A stretch of 64,000 bases of DNA. Source: Methylomonas sp. (GTDB lineage: Bacteria > Pseudomonadota > Gammaproteobacteria > Methylococcales > Methylomonadaceae). The notes below the pieces were generated by a model that saw nothing but the letters and a program-made list of their open reading frames with translations, was not told the origin of the DNA and ran no database searches. The translations under genes were made by a program, and so were the position numbers. Positions 51,549 through 60,789 of the stretch are shown here, piece after piece. The DNA is taken from positions 62,001 through 126,000 of the forward strand of contig NZ_JALOBS010000003.1 of NCBI RefSeq assembly GCF_023228165.1. The letters are read 5' to 3'. Position 1 is the stretch's first letter, and each line of letters starts with the position of its first letter.

Positions 51549-52586
51549 ATGAATGCGAGGCGCGCGCGAAATGAAATTGACAACTTCTACCGGGAAGTTC
51601 TGTACGACGGGTCTAAATTTCGATATCCCTCTTTACAAGAAGTCGGAAGTGTTTGGCTGAAACTCATTCAACGAAAAGAAAAAGAATTCATTGATGAGAC
51701 TAAAAGGGTCCTAGACGCAATAATGGCTGTTGACGAGAATCAATTGTGTGATGCTATGGCTACTATTGAAGGCTTTCTTCAAGACAATTTATATAGTGAG
51801 CGTCTGAAACGGTTTGTTGAAGGAGTAGAGAGAAAGGCATCGTCTTATGGTATACCTTGCAATCGCAATCCTGGGGCCAGTCGTAGCACGGACCTTGCCA
51901 ACGCCGCCTATCAATGCGGTGTCATAAATTTACTACGCACAGCACGTCGAAATATATCGACGGAACTTCAACTTTATTCTTCTAGCAGGAGGCAACAAAT
52001 GGGGTTTTCATCTCTGATGACTGACACTATATCTGTGCTTAAAAAAGACGGAAACAGAATTGATGGCATTAAGGCAAGCGTTCAGTCAGGTGGTATATTC
52101 ATTAGTGAGTGTACCCCATTGATTGAGTCTGGCGATCTAATCCAGAGAAAGATGTCAAATGGCGGGGAAGAGACATTCGAAGTCATTGATCCGGGCTTTC
52201 ATGAAGAATTTCACGGCATTCCAGCAGGCTATCAGATGGCCGTAAAGAAGCTTGGAATCCCAGAGGCCCAGAAGGCAGTTCAGCACATCAGCTACAACAT
52301 TACCGGTCACAATGCGCGGATTAACCAAAGCTCCGTTGATAACTCAACGAATGTCGTAAATGTCAATACTGACGCCGCAACGTATATCATGGCTCTCAGA
52401 AGTGCAATTCAAGAAGCCTGCTTTTCGATTCACGATGAGCAGTCTGCCTTGGACGTAATTGACGCAGTCGATGCTCAGTTTCAATCTGGGCACCCTAAAA
52501 AATCTGTCATAGCAGCCCTATTAGCAGCGCTACCAAATGTAGCGAACGTTGCGACCATTGTAACGTCATTACTCGCGCTGCTCTGA
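51549..52586 (+). CDS. Hypothetical protein with Asn-rich linker and hydrophobic C-terminus (possible defence effector)
   Basis: A 345-residue protein of no named family. The first 150 residues are helical and polar. The middle (about 165-240) contains ISVLKKDGNRIDGIK and a globular part. Then comes the unusual stretch YNITGHNARINQSSVDNSTN (about residues 250-270), an Asn/Ser pattern like the short amyloid-type or self-assembly motifs before effector domains in some bacterial immune proteins. The last 25 residues are hydrophobic (SVIAALLAALPN ... TIVTSLLALL) and may insert in a membrane. Base composition is A+T-richer than neighbours, and it sits in a toxin-antitoxin island. The start is uncertain. 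Confidence 0.65.
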   Translation: MNARRARNEIDNFYREVLYDGSKFRYPSLQEVGSVWLKLIQRKEKEFIDETKRVLDAIMAVDENQLCDAMATIEGFLQDNLYSERLKRFVEGVERKASSYGIPCNRNPGASRSTDLANAAYQCGVINLLRTARRNISTELQLYSSSRRQQMGFSSLMTDTISVLKKDGNRIDGIKASVQSGGIFISECTPLIESGDLIQRKMSNGGEETFEVIDPGFHEEFHGIPAGYQMAVKKLGIPEAQKAVQHISYNITGHNARINQSSVDNSTNVVNVNTDAATYIMALRSAIQEACFSIHDEQSALDVIDAVDAQFQSGHPKKSVIAALLAALPNVANVATIVTSLLALL

Positions 52587-52704
52587 CTATCGAGCCTAGT
52601 ATTTCCATATCCCAAGCCGATTCGCGCGCCAATTTGCTTTAAATATTAGCGTTAACAATATCCGAGTGGCAAACATCCCCTTACAACACCGAAAATCCCG
52701 ATTC

Positions 52705-53568
52705 ATGGAAAAACTTACCGACCGTCTCCACCAATACTGGCTCCTGGCCCGTTTCGATAAACCCATCGGCATTTTCATTCTGCTGTGGCCGACCTTGTGG
52801 GCCTTGTGGATTGCCGGCGACGGTAAGCCGGATTGGTTGGTGTTGTTCGTATTCGCGTCCGGCGTGGTGCTGATGCGCGCGGCCGGGTGCGTGATCAACG
52901 ATTATGCAGACAGGGATTTCGACCCGCATGTTGACCGCACGAAATTGCGGCCTATTGCCGCCGGTAAGGTGTCGCCCAAGGAAGCTTTGCTGGTATTCGC
53001 GGTGTTGTGCTCAGCCTCATTCGGGTTGGTGTCACTGATGAATTGGTACACCATAGCTCTGTCCTTTATCGGTGCGTTTTTGGCCGCCAGCTATCCGTTC
53101 ATGAAACGCTACACCCATCTGCCGCAGGCTTATTTGGGAGCGGCATTCGGGTTTGCGGTGCCGATGGCGTTTGCGGCGCAGACCAATAGTATTCCGTTGG
53201 TCGGCTGGATACTGTACCTGGCGGTGCTGCTGTGGGCGTTGGTGTACGACACCATGTACGCGATGGTGGATATCGATGACGATTTGAAAATAGGCGTGAA
53301 ATCCACGGCGATTTTGTTCGGCAAACGGGTGCGGGAAATCACCGCCGGCTTGCAGTTGGTTATCTTAGGATTATTGATCAGCGTAGGCCTGATGCGGCAA
53401 TTGGCTTGGCCGTATTACGCCGGCTTGCTGGTGGCCACCGGTTTGGGCATTTACCAACAAATATTGATTTTTCATTTTCATAAGCCCGATTGTTTCAAAG
53501 CCTTTTTGAATAACAACTGGTTCGGCTTGGCGGTATTCGCTGGCCTGCTGGCGGCTTACGCCATATAA
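52705..53568 (+). CDS. ubiA: 4-hydroxybenzoate octaprenyltransferase
   Basis: A 287-residue membrane prenyltransferase that joins the polyprenyl chain to 4-hydroxybenzoate in ubiquinone synthesis. It has the DKPIGIFILLWPTLWALW start, the first Asp-rich motif NDYADRDFDPHVDRT, the second motif DIDDDLKIGVKS and about eight TM helices. The frame is open to a GTG at 52666; the ATG at 52705 gives the length normal for E. coli UbiA (290). No ubiC lies beside it. The gene follows the accessory island directly. Confidence 0.94.
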   Translation: MEKLTDRLHQYWLLARFDKPIGIFILLWPTLWALWIAGDGKPDWLVLFVFASGVVLMRAAGCVINDYADRDFDPHVDRTKLRPIAAGKVSPKEALLVFAVLCSASFGLVSLMNWYTIALSFIGAFLAASYPFMKRYTHLPQAYLGAAFGFAVPMAFAAQTNSIPLVGWILYLAVLLWALVYDTMYAMVDIDDDLKIGVKSTAILFGKRVREITAGLQLVILGLLISVGLMRQLAWPYYAGLLVATGLGIYQQILIFHFHKPDCFKAFLNNNWFGLAVFAGLLAAYAI

Positions 53569-53727
53569 GTTAAGTTCTCAGCGTTGATTTTTGATGGGGC
53601 GGTGTCATCAATTGCGCTAGACTGACGATCCATGGCATACAGCCGAATCGGTTTGCCGCTGGTATTCGTCAGCAGCGCTAGAGCCGGGCGGATGTATTGA
53701 TAAAAATGACTACATCAGGAGGCCTAC

Positions 53728-54477
53728 ATGAAATTGTTTATCAACATCACGGCGTTGTTACTGGCGTTATCGGTCGGCAATCCGCTGGCGCAGGCCGGCG
53801 AAATGACCCGTCAACAAGTCGAAAAATTGCTGGCAAAAGCCGATAAAGACCACCCCGCGCAGTTACGGCGCAAGGACTTGACCGATCTGGACTTGTCGGG
53901 TCTGGATTTTCGCAACGCCGATTTATGGGGGGCGGATTTGCGCCGTTCCAACCTCAGTCATGCCAATTTGGCGAATCTGAATCTGGACTTGACGGTCATG
54001 ACCGGGATCAAATTGGTGGGTGCCGATTTGTCCAACACCAGTATATTTGGGGTTAGCTTGATGCGTGCCGACGCCTCCAACGCTAATTTCAGCGGCAGTC
54101 GGGTGATCGCAGTCATGGAAGGCGCCAACTTCAGTAATGCCAATATCAGTAACGCCGATTGGGCGGCGGACATGAAAAACCAGTCCATGGGCTTGATGCG
54201 CGCCAATCTGAAAGGCGCCAACCTCAGCGGCGCCGATCTCAGCAACAGCAAGCTGGGCCGGGCGATGTTGAAACACGCCAAATTGGTCAACGCCAATTTA
54301 CGGAACGCGGACTTGTATTCGGCGGATATGGACGGTGCCGATATGACCAATGCCGACCTTAGCGGCGCTAATCTGTCCGAAACTAAACTACATGACGTGA
54401 TTTACAAAAATGCTAAAACCACTGGCACCCGGTTTGATGGGGCCAAACGCAAGCCGGCCGGATTCGGCCCCAAATAA
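53728..54477 (+). CDS. Pentapeptide-repeat protein, exported
   Basis: A 249-residue protein. A Sec signal peptide (LFINITALLLALSVGNPLAQAG, cut near residue 24) precedes about 35 pentapeptides of the form A(D/N)LSx between residues 50 and 235 (for example ADLRRSNLSHANLANLNLD). These fold into a right-handed quadrilateral beta-helix. The exported location argues against a gyrase-protection role; the function is unknown. AGGAGG a few bases before the ATG supports this start. It is followed by an amino-acid permease gene after 12 bases. Confidence 0.88.
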   Translation: MKLFINITALLLALSVGNPLAQAGEMTRQQVEKLLAKADKDHPAQLRRKDLTDLDLSGLDFRNADLWGADLRRSNLSHANLANLNLDLTVMTGIKLVGADLSNTSIFGVSLMRADASNANFSGSRVIAVMEGANFSNANISNADWAADMKNQSMGLMRANLKGANLSGADLSNSKLGRAMLKHAKLVNANLRNADLYSADMDGADMTNADLSGANLSETKLHDVIYKNAKTTGTRFDGAKRKPAGFGPK

Positions 54478-54489
54478 GCGCAGGCGGCC

Positions 54490-55884
54490 ATGCGGATTCC
54501 TAAGCAATTACTGCAACGTAAATCGGTTGATGCCTTAACCGCCATTGAAAACAGCCTGAAACAAACCCTGACCGCCAAAGATCTGACCTTACTGGGTGTC
54601 GGCGGCATCATAGGCGCGGGGATTTTTGTGTTGACCGGTATAGCGGCGGCCCGGTATGCCGGACCGGCGATCGTGGTGTCCTTCGTGCTGGCCGGCATCG
54701 CCTGCGCGTTGGCGGCGTTGTGTTACAGCGAATTGGCGGCCATGATTCCGGTCTCCGGCAGTGCTTACAGTTATGCCTATGCCACCTTGGGTGAGCTGAT
54801 GGCCTGGATCATCGGTTGGGATCTGGTATTGGAATATGCCTTGGCCAGCAGTACGGTGGCGATAGGCTGGGCCGCCTATCTGATCAGTTTTATGGAATCG
54901 CTAGGTCTACATTTGCCTCGGTACTTAACCACCACCTATTTAGCCGACCCGGCCGCAGGTTTTATCAATTTGCCGGCGGTGGCAATTATATTATTGCTGA
55001 CCGGTCTTTTGGTGCTGGGCATCCGTCAGTCGGCCATGTTCAATTTAGCCATGGTGATGATCAAACTGGCCGTCATCATTCTATTCATCTTGGCCGGGGC
55101 CGGGCATATTCAGGCGGACAATTGGGCGGACTTTAGCCCCTTCGGTTTTGGCGGCGTGTTGACCGGAGCCGGGGTGATTTTCTTTGCCTATATCGGTTTC
55201 GATGCCGTATCCACCGCCGCGCAGGAAGCGGTCAATCCGCAAAAAGATGTCCCGTTCGGCATTATCGCCTCATTGGTAATTTGCACCCTTTTGTACATTC
55301 TGGTCGCGGCTGTGTTGACAGGTATCATTTCGTATAAAGAGCTCAACGTTACCGCGCCGATCGCCATAGCGGTGGATCGCGCCGGCATGCTGTGGCTGTC
55401 GCCTATCGTCAAAATTGGCGCGATAGCCGGGTTGACCTCGGTGATGTTGGTACTGCTAATGGGGCAAAGCCGCATCTTTTTTGCGATGGCCAAAGACAGA
55501 TTATTGCCGCCGGTTTTTGCCGAAGTGCATCCCCAATTTCAAACTCCGCATCTTTCGACTTTAATGGTGGGCGTTGCGGTAGCTTTATTGGCCGGATTTA
55601 TGCCGATCGAGAAACTCGGCGAATTGGTCAGTATCGGTACCTTGTTCGCGTTTGTTCTGGTGTGTGCCGGGGTATTGGTATTGCGGATCAGCCATCCCGA
55701 GCTGGAACGGCATTTTCGCTGCCCGGCATCGCCGTATGTGCCGCTTGCCGGAATATTAGTCTGCCTGGCTTTGATGGCGGGCCTGCCGCTGGACACCTGG
55801 TTAAGGCTGTTGGTTTGGTTGTTGATCGGTTTTGGGATTTACTTCGGGTACGGCATCAGGCATAGCAAATTGCGGGTGCTTTAA
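54490..55884 (+). CDS. APC family amino acid permease
   Basis: A 464-residue transporter with twelve TM helices. The APC signature LLGVGGIIGAGIFVLTGIAAA in the first helix and SFVLAGIACALAALCYSELAA in the second are those of cationic/neutral amino-acid exchangers of the YfnA/CAT type. The middle has the conserved FFAYIGFDAVSTAAQEAVNPQ. The substrate is probably an amino acid or a polyamine precursor but is not fixed by sequence. It begins 12 bases after the pentapeptide-repeat gene. Confidence 0.92.
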   Translation: MRIPKQLLQRKSVDALTAIENSLKQTLTAKDLTLLGVGGIIGAGIFVLTGIAAARYAGPAIVVSFVLAGIACALAALCYSELAAMIPVSGSAYSYAYATLGELMAWIIGWDLVLEYALASSTVAIGWAAYLISFMESLGLHLPRYLTTTYLADPAAGFINLPAVAIILLLTGLLVLGIRQSAMFNLAMVMIKLAVIILFILAGAGHIQADNWADFSPFGFGGVLTGAGVIFFAYIGFDAVSTAAQEAVNPQKDVPFGIIASLVICTLLYILVAAVLTGIISYKELNVTAPIAIAVDRAGMLWLSPIVKIGAIAGLTSVMLVLLMGQSRIFFAMAKDRLLPPVFAEVHPQFQTPHLSTLMVGVAVALLAGFMPIEKLGELVSIGTLFAFVLVCAGVLVLRISHPELERHFRCPASPYVPLAGILVCLALMAGLPLDTWLRLLVWLLIGFGIYFGYGIRHSKLRVL

Positions 55885-56298
55885 CACCGATTTTGAGAAT
55901 TACTACTAATAAACACCTTGCGTAAACAAAGGTTGGCGGGGCTTATCGGTCGATCTGGACCCGGAAAGAGTAGTGGTTAGCCGGCGTTACCGGAGGCGTT
56001 GATTTAGAGGGATTGCAAGGCTGGATTGAGACCGGCATCAAGCCTTAGCATTGAATTTTGCGAAGCCTGAAACGGATTGGAAGGCTTGCTTGCCGGTAAG
56101 GTTGACTGGAACAGCCTATGGTCTGGCCGGTGCGGAGCTTGTTAAATATGTGCTCGGATTAAGGGTGCTAGGAGTTTAGCCGAATCAGAAATTGCCGGTT
56201 CGCCGATCCGGTTTATAATTAGCGGGCCGGTTTGTGTATGCTGTTGCTGCACGGCAGGTCTGAAACAATGAGGTGTGCTTATTTTGGGAGACTGACTC
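55885..56298. other. Intergenic stretch of about 410 bases without a gene
   Basis: I see no supported coding frame. It contains the upstream region of the metalloprotease gene; GGGAG at 56286-56290 is the ribosome-binding site for the ATG at 56299. Confidence 0.4.
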
Positions 56299-57225
56299 AT
56301 GGATAAAATGAAAATATGGTTGGTGGCGGGATTGATGGGGCTGGGTAGCTCAAGCGCTCAAGCCATTACCTTGAATATCGATTACAGTTTTGATAGCAAT
56401 AATTTCTTTAACGACCAAATTAGACGGGATATTTTCGAAGCCGCGGCGGATTTTTACGAAACCAGCATCAGAGACAATCTGCTGGCAATCAGTTCGACGG
56501 GCTCCAATCGATTCAATGCAATATTTGATCGCCCCGATACCGGCTTTGAACAGACTATTAACGGTTTTGATGTGGCCGCTAATACAATGACAATTTTTGT
56601 TGGCGGTCAAAATTTAGCTGGAACTACGCTGGGTGTGGGCGGACCGGGAAGCTACGAGATCAGCTTCAATACCACAAGCTTTGTAGATAACTCGATATCG
56701 CGCGGCCAGGGTGATGGCACTCGCGCTTCTGTGGAAGGCGGCGGTGCGATTGATTTTGCGACCTGGGGCGGGGCTATTAGCTTTAATACCGAAAGTAACT
56801 GGTATTTTGATAACGATGTCGGCACGGATGAGAGTTTTTCGGGTTTTGACTTTTTCTCGGTCGCTCTGCATGAGATCGGCCATGTATTGGGGTTTGGCAT
56901 TGCCGATGTCTGGGAAAATCAAATTATTAACCAGACCTTTGCCGGCAGTGAATCGGTTGCCGCTTTTGGTGGGCCGGTGCCTTTGAATGCCGGCAAGGAT
57001 CATTGGACAGAAGGCACTACCAGCGGCGGCCTGGAGACCAACTTCGACCCGACTATAGGCAGCGGCGTGCGCAAGCGTCTTACCGACCTTGATTTGGCAG
57101 CGCTGAGTGATATCGGGTGGCAAGTCGGTGTGGTGCCTGTGCCGGTTCCTGGCGCGGCTTGGTTATTCGGTTCGGCTTTGTTCGCCTTTATGACTCTGTC
57201 TCGCAGGAGAGTTACGGCAGCTTGA
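56299..57225 (+). CDS. PEP-CTERM-type secreted zinc metalloprotease (NF038122-like)
   Basis: A 308-residue exported protein. A signal peptide (WLVAGLMGLGSSSAQA, cut near residue 23) comes first. The zinc motif HEIGHVLGFG begins at about residue 191 (H191, E192, H195). The third ligand is not at the canonical position eleven (Ile there), so a more distant His or Asp must serve. The C-terminus is a PEP-CTERM-like sorting signal: VPVPVPGAAWLFG, a hydrophobic helix and RRR, which an exosortase would cut. No exosortase gene lies in this window. It may process matrix or surface proteins. Confidence 0.85.
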   Translation: MDKMKIWLVAGLMGLGSSSAQAITLNIDYSFDSNNFFNDQIRRDIFEAAADFYETSIRDNLLAISSTGSNRFNAIFDRPDTGFEQTINGFDVAANTMTIFVGGQNLAGTTLGVGGPGSYEISFNTTSFVDNSISRGQGDGTRASVEGGGAIDFATWGGAISFNTESNWYFDNDVGTDESFSGFDFFSVALHEIGHVLGFGIADVWENQIINQTFAGSESVAAFGGPVPLNAGKDHWTEGTTSGGLETNFDPTIGSGVRKRLTDLDLAALSDIGWQVGVVPVPVPGAAWLFGSALFAFMTLSRRRVTAA

Positions 57226-57305
57226 TCCCTCTCTTGGCACTTGGCGGGGCCGTACCCCGCCGGGTGAAAGCGAAGGTGCTAAAAATTGCTGAGCTCAGCT
57301 ACCGT

Positions 57306-57695
57306 TTATAGAGCATGTTGCAACAAGCTTATGCCAACCCCGACAAAGCCTATTGTGGTAATGATAAAACTGATGGCCGAATAAACTTTCCATTTGGTTT
57401 TATTCCAAAAATCCGGATCGAAGGCCGCTACAACAAAAACAGTGGGATTGGTAAAGCCGCCGATTGCCACGCACCAGCAGGCAAATACCGGCAAATCGAT
57501 ACCTATGCCGTAAAACCCCAAGTTAAACAAGGCCATCAGCGCATAGTCGATATGCGCCCTGATCATGGTTTTGTAATCGACTAAAAACGTTTCGTCGATA
57601 CCTTTGATGGGAAACCAGCGTGCGAATGTCATCAGCCATGCCGATAAGATTAACGCGGCCATACACGCCACGGCACCGATCAATAAAATTTGCAT
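57306..57695 (-). CDS. Hypothetical inner-membrane protein
   Basis: A 129-residue protein with four hydrophobic helices (about residues 3-25, 48-65, 70-92 and 105-125). Visible conserved-looking segments are FPIKGIDETFLVDYKTMIRAHIDY and LNLGFYGIGIDLP. I recognise no named family. It is single, flanked by the metalloprotease gene (convergent) and ugd, with a 9-bp hairpin between it and ugd. Confidence 0.75.
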   Translation of the reverse strand: MQILLIGAVACMAALILSAWLMTFARWFPIKGIDETFLVDYKTMIRAHIDYALMALFNLGFYGIGIDLPVFACWCVAIGGFTNPTVFVVAAFDPDFWNKTKWKVYSAISFIITTIGFVGVGISLLQHAL

Positions 57696-57831
57696 AAATT
57701 CTCCAATGACATTTTTTTAAATTAGGGTTGGTATATTGCCGGCAGCCAGTCCTTCCAGGTGGCTTAATTCGCTCGGCTTGCATCATGGCAATGGAAATTA
57801 AAGCATTTTCTGCCGGCTTGGAGGCCAGCGA

Positions 57832-57863
57832 AACCCGGCTGATATATTTTTCAAAGCCGGGTT
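57832..57863. terminator. Hairpin downstream of ugd, possible terminator
   Basis: AACCCGGCT and AGCCGGGTT form a perfect 9-bp stem with a 14-base loop, about 20 bases after the ugd stop. No clean T tract follows on either strand, so factor-independent termination is uncertain. Confidence 0.5.
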
Positions 57864-57883
57864 ATTGCACCATAAATTTCTTG

Positions 57884-59209
57884 TTAACGTCCAATAGCAT
57901 AGTATTTCAAGCCCGCTTGTTTGACCAATTTGGGTTCATACATATTACGGCCATCGAAAATCACTTTATCTTTTAGCTGGTGGTTTAATTGTTCAAAATC
58001 CGGGCTGCGGAACTGTTTCCATTCGGTAACGATGAGCAAAGCATCGGCATTTTGCAACGTGTCTGGTTGCATCTCGCAGTATGCCAAACCGGCTTTGTCG
58101 CCGTATATGCGCTGGGCTTCGTGCATGGCTTCCGGGTCGTAAGCCTGTACCTTGGCACCGGCATCGATCAAGGCATCGATTAACACGCGACTGGGCGCTT
58201 CCCGCATATCGTCCGTGTTGGGTTTAAATGCCAGGCCCCATAGAGCAAAAATTTTGCCTTTCACGCCGTCTGGGTAATGCGCGGAAACTTTTTCGAACAG
58301 GCGATGTTTCTGCCTGTCGTTAACGTTTTCAACCGCGCTCAATAATTCGGCGTGATAACCCATTTCCTTGGCGGTGCGTTCCAAGGCTTTTACGTCTTTC
58401 GGAAAACACGAGCCGCCGTATCCGCAGCCGGGGTAAATGAAGCTGTAGCCGATACGGCTGTCGGAACCGATGCCATGGCGGACGTGTTCAATATCCGCCC
58501 CCAATCTTTCCGCCAGATTGGCCAATTCGTTCATGAAACTGATCTTGGTGGCCAGCATGGCATTGGCGGCATATTTAGTCAGTTCGGCGGAGCGAATGTC
58601 CATGGTGATGACCCGTTCGCGGCTGCGGTTGAACGGGGCGTACAAGGCTTTCAATAATTCGGCGGTTCTGGGATTATCGGTGCCGATAATGATACGGTCG
58701 GGTTTCATAAAGTCGTCCAGCGCCGAACCTTCTTTCAAAAACTCCGGGTTGGATACCACATCGAATTCTTGTGACTCGCCGCGTTCGGCCAATACGTTCA
58801 GCACGGCTTGTTTGACTTTGTCCGCAGTGCCCACCGGTACCGTGGATTTGTCGACGATAATTTTGTAATCGGTCATATATTCGGCGATGCTTTTGGCGAC
58901 CGCCAGTACGTATTTCAAATCGGCCGAGCCGTCTTCATCCGGAGGAGTGCCGACAGCAACAAATTGGAATAACCCGAAATCCACTGCTTCCCTGACGTCG
59001 GTGGTAAATTGCAAGCGGCCCGCCATCATGTTGTCTTTGACCATTTCTTCCAGGCCGGGCTCGTATATCGGAATCACACCCTGCTTCAGTTTGTCGATTT
59101 TGCCTTGATCCACATCCATACACATGACTTGATTACCAACGTCGGCCAAGCATGCACCTGTTACTAGGCCGACATAGCCGCTACCAAATACCGTAATTTT
59201 CATTTTCAC
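57884..59209 (-). CDS. ugd: UDP-glucose 6-dehydrogenase
   Basis: A 441-residue NAD-dependent enzyme making UDP-glucuronate for surface polysaccharides. The Rossmann motif GSGYVGLVTGACLADVG is at the N-terminus, the catalytic Cys is in GYGGSCFPKDV, and the C-terminal dehydrogenase domain has LWGLAFKPNTDDMREAPS. Length is normal. It follows a beta-hydroxyacid dehydrogenase gene by 15 bases, giving a run ugd, dehydrogenase, esterase and speA on the minus strand. Confidence 0.96.
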   Translation of the reverse strand: MKMKITVFGSGYVGLVTGACLADVGNQVMCMDVDQGKIDKLKQGVIPIYEPGLEEMVKDNMMAGRLQFTTDVREAVDFGLFQFVAVGTPPDEDGSADLKYVLAVAKSIAEYMTDYKIIVDKSTVPVGTADKVKQAVLNVLAERGESQEFDVVSNPEFLKEGSALDDFMKPDRIIIGTDNPRTAELLKALYAPFNRSRERVITMDIRSAELTKYAANAMLATKISFMNELANLAERLGADIEHVRHGIGSDSRIGYSFIYPGCGYGGSCFPKDVKALERTAKEMGYHAELLSAVENVNDRQKHRLFEKVSAHYPDGVKGKIFALWGLAFKPNTDDMREAPSRVLIDALIDAGAKVQAYDPEAMHEAQRIYGDKAGLAYCEMQPDTLQNADALLIVTEWKQFRSPDFEQLNHQLKDKVIFDGRNMYEPKLVKQAGLKYYAIGR

Positions 59210-59224
59210 TCCTAAAAAAATAAT

Positions 59225-60082
59225 TTAGTTTGGCCGTTTTAGCCGATAAAGGGCGGAAATATCTTCGTCGCCAAAACCCTGCCGCATCAGCAATTGATAA
59301 TCATGCAACGTTGCTTGGGTTAACGGGCAATCCAGATGTTTTTGCTCGGCCATTTGTTGGCAAATCAGTAAATCCTTGTGGTGCAATGCTAACTTAAAAC
59401 CGGGTAGAAATACGCCATTTGTCATAGTTTTACCGCGATGTTGTAAAAACCAATTACCGGCGGCGCCGCCGGAAACCACATCGATGACTTTTTCCATCTC
59501 CAGACCTTGTGCTTGTGCAAAAGCCAGCGCCTCGGTGACCGCCTGGTTGATACCGGCGCACAGGACTTGATTGACCGCTTTACAGGCCTGCCCGGACCCG
59601 GTCGGCCCCAAGTGTTCGATGCGGGCCGTCATGGCTTGTAATATGGGCCGTACCCGCTCAAGTACGGCGCAATCGCCACCGACCATCATGGCCAAGGTGC
59701 CCTTATTGGCGCCTTCCACGCCGCCGGATACCGGTGCATCCAGAAAATCGGCCTGTTTGCGGGCTAATAAGGCGGCCGCTTCTTTAGCAGTATTGCTACT
59801 CACCGTCGACATATCGATCACGACAGAGCCGGGTTTGATTGTTTCGCAAAGCGCTGAAACCACTTCCAGCACATCCTGGTCGGCTGAAACGCAGAGCAAT
59901 ATCACATCAATTTGCTCGGTTAATGCTTGCGGGCTGGCAACTGCTTGAACCTGTAATTCAACAGCTAACGCATCGGCTTTGCTGGAGGTGCGATTATAAA
60001 CGGCTTGCAGGTATCCCGCTTTTGCCAAGTTGCGTGCCATGCCTTGGCCCATGCTGCCTAAACCGATCAAGCCTGTCCGCAT
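59225..60082 (-). CDS. NAD(P)-dependent beta-hydroxyacid dehydrogenase
   Basis: A 285-residue enzyme of the 3-hydroxyisobutyrate/tartronate-semialdehyde reductase family. The nucleotide motif GLIGLGSMGQGMARNL begins the protein, the substrate motif DAPVSGGVEGANKGTLA lies near residue 120, and the catalytic Lys is in KAVNQVL. The frame is open to 60124, but the ATG at 60082, preceded by GGAG, starts directly before the Rossmann fold. Related enzymes act on glyoxylate, succinic semialdehyde or hydroxyisobutyrate; the substrate is uncertain. Confidence 0.9.
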   Translation of the reverse strand: MRTGLIGLGSMGQGMARNLAKAGYLQAVYNRTSSKADALAVELQVQAVASPQALTEQIDVILLCVSADQDVLEVVSALCETIKPGSVVIDMSTVSSNTAKEAAALLARKQADFLDAPVSGGVEGANKGTLAMMVGGDCAVLERVRPILQAMTARIEHLGPTGSGQACKAVNQVLCAGINQAVTEALAFAQAQGLEMEKVIDVVSGGAAGNWFLQHRGKTMTNGVFLPGFKLALHHKDLLICQQMAEQKHLDCPLTQATLHDYQLLMRQGFGDEDISALYRLKRPN

Positions 60083-60133
60083 GGGGCGTGCTCCGGGTTG
60101 AGTAATAAATAATGTTTTCATCACTTAACCGGT

Positions 60134-60739
60134 CTACAAAGCGCCTTGCTCATGCAAGAAAGCGGCAATATTTTCGGCTAACCTTTGATAACCCTGATCA
60201 TTTGGATGTACGGTGTCCGATTTTAAATCATTGCTAGATAGTATCGTTGGTATGGTTTCAAGGTCGACCGCTACATGCTCGGATTGGGCCAGTTCGGCAT
60301 AGATTTCGGCGCTACGTAATAAAATCAATCCAATCTTAGGTACGCCCAGCATCATTACCGAAATGTTGCGTTGTTTGGCTTCCGCAATCATGGCCTTAAG
60401 GTTTTCGCGGGTTTCCTCGGGCTTGATTTGCCGCAAAATGTCGTTCCCACCGTGAATCAAAATCAATAAATTCGGTTGGTATTCATCCAGTAATTCCGGC
60501 AAGCGTTGCCGGCCCTCGCTACTGATTTCGCCCGGTACACCTGCATTAATGACTTCGCGGCCGGTTAATGTCGTCAGTATATTGGGATAATCATGATCCG
60601 TCGAAGCGCCGGTACCATAGGTCAAGCTATCGCCGAAGGCCAGAATGGCCGCATCATCCGGTAATTTACTCAGCATGGGCGGTTCCTTGTTGCATGCCAT
60701 TAAACTCAGTAGTGTTAAACCGATAATCCATTTTTTCAT
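60134..60739 (-). CDS. SGNH-family arylesterase/lysophospholipase, lipoprotein
   Basis: A 201-residue TesA-like hydrolase. A lipoprotein signal (IIGLTLLSLMACNKE) gives a lipidated Cys near residue 16. The four SGNH blocks are seen: FGDSLTYGTG (Ser), the Gly in block II, GGNDILR (Asn) and DTVHPNDQG (Asp and His). E. coli TesA is a periplasmic multifunctional esterase/thioesterase. The start at 60739 is chosen over 60769 because AAGGAG lies eight bases upstream. It starts 51 bases before the dehydrogenase gene and follows speA by 50 bases. Confidence 0.9.
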   Translation of the reverse strand: MKKWIIGLTLLSLMACNKEPPMLSKLPDDAAILAFGDSLTYGTGASTDHDYPNILTTLTGREVINAGVPGEISSEGRQRLPELLDEYQPNLLILIHGGNDILRQIKPEETRENLKAMIAEAKQRNISVMMLGVPKIGLILLRSAEIYAELAQSEHVAVDLETIPTILSSNDLKSDTVHPNDQGYQRLAENIAAFLHEQGAL

Positions 60740-60789
60740 ATTTTGAGCTCCTTGTTGATCAAACCGCATGTTAGGCCATCGCGTCGCTA

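Noticed and set aside
55938..55979. Walker-A-like reading (GRSGPGKSS) in the gap after the permease gene
   Set aside because: The frame stops a few codons later and nothing around it resembles an ATPase; treated as chance.
57226..57265. GC-rich inverted repeat (GGGGC...CCCCG) after the metalloprotease gene
   Set aside because: The stem is short and no T tract follows, so I could not call it a terminator with confidence.
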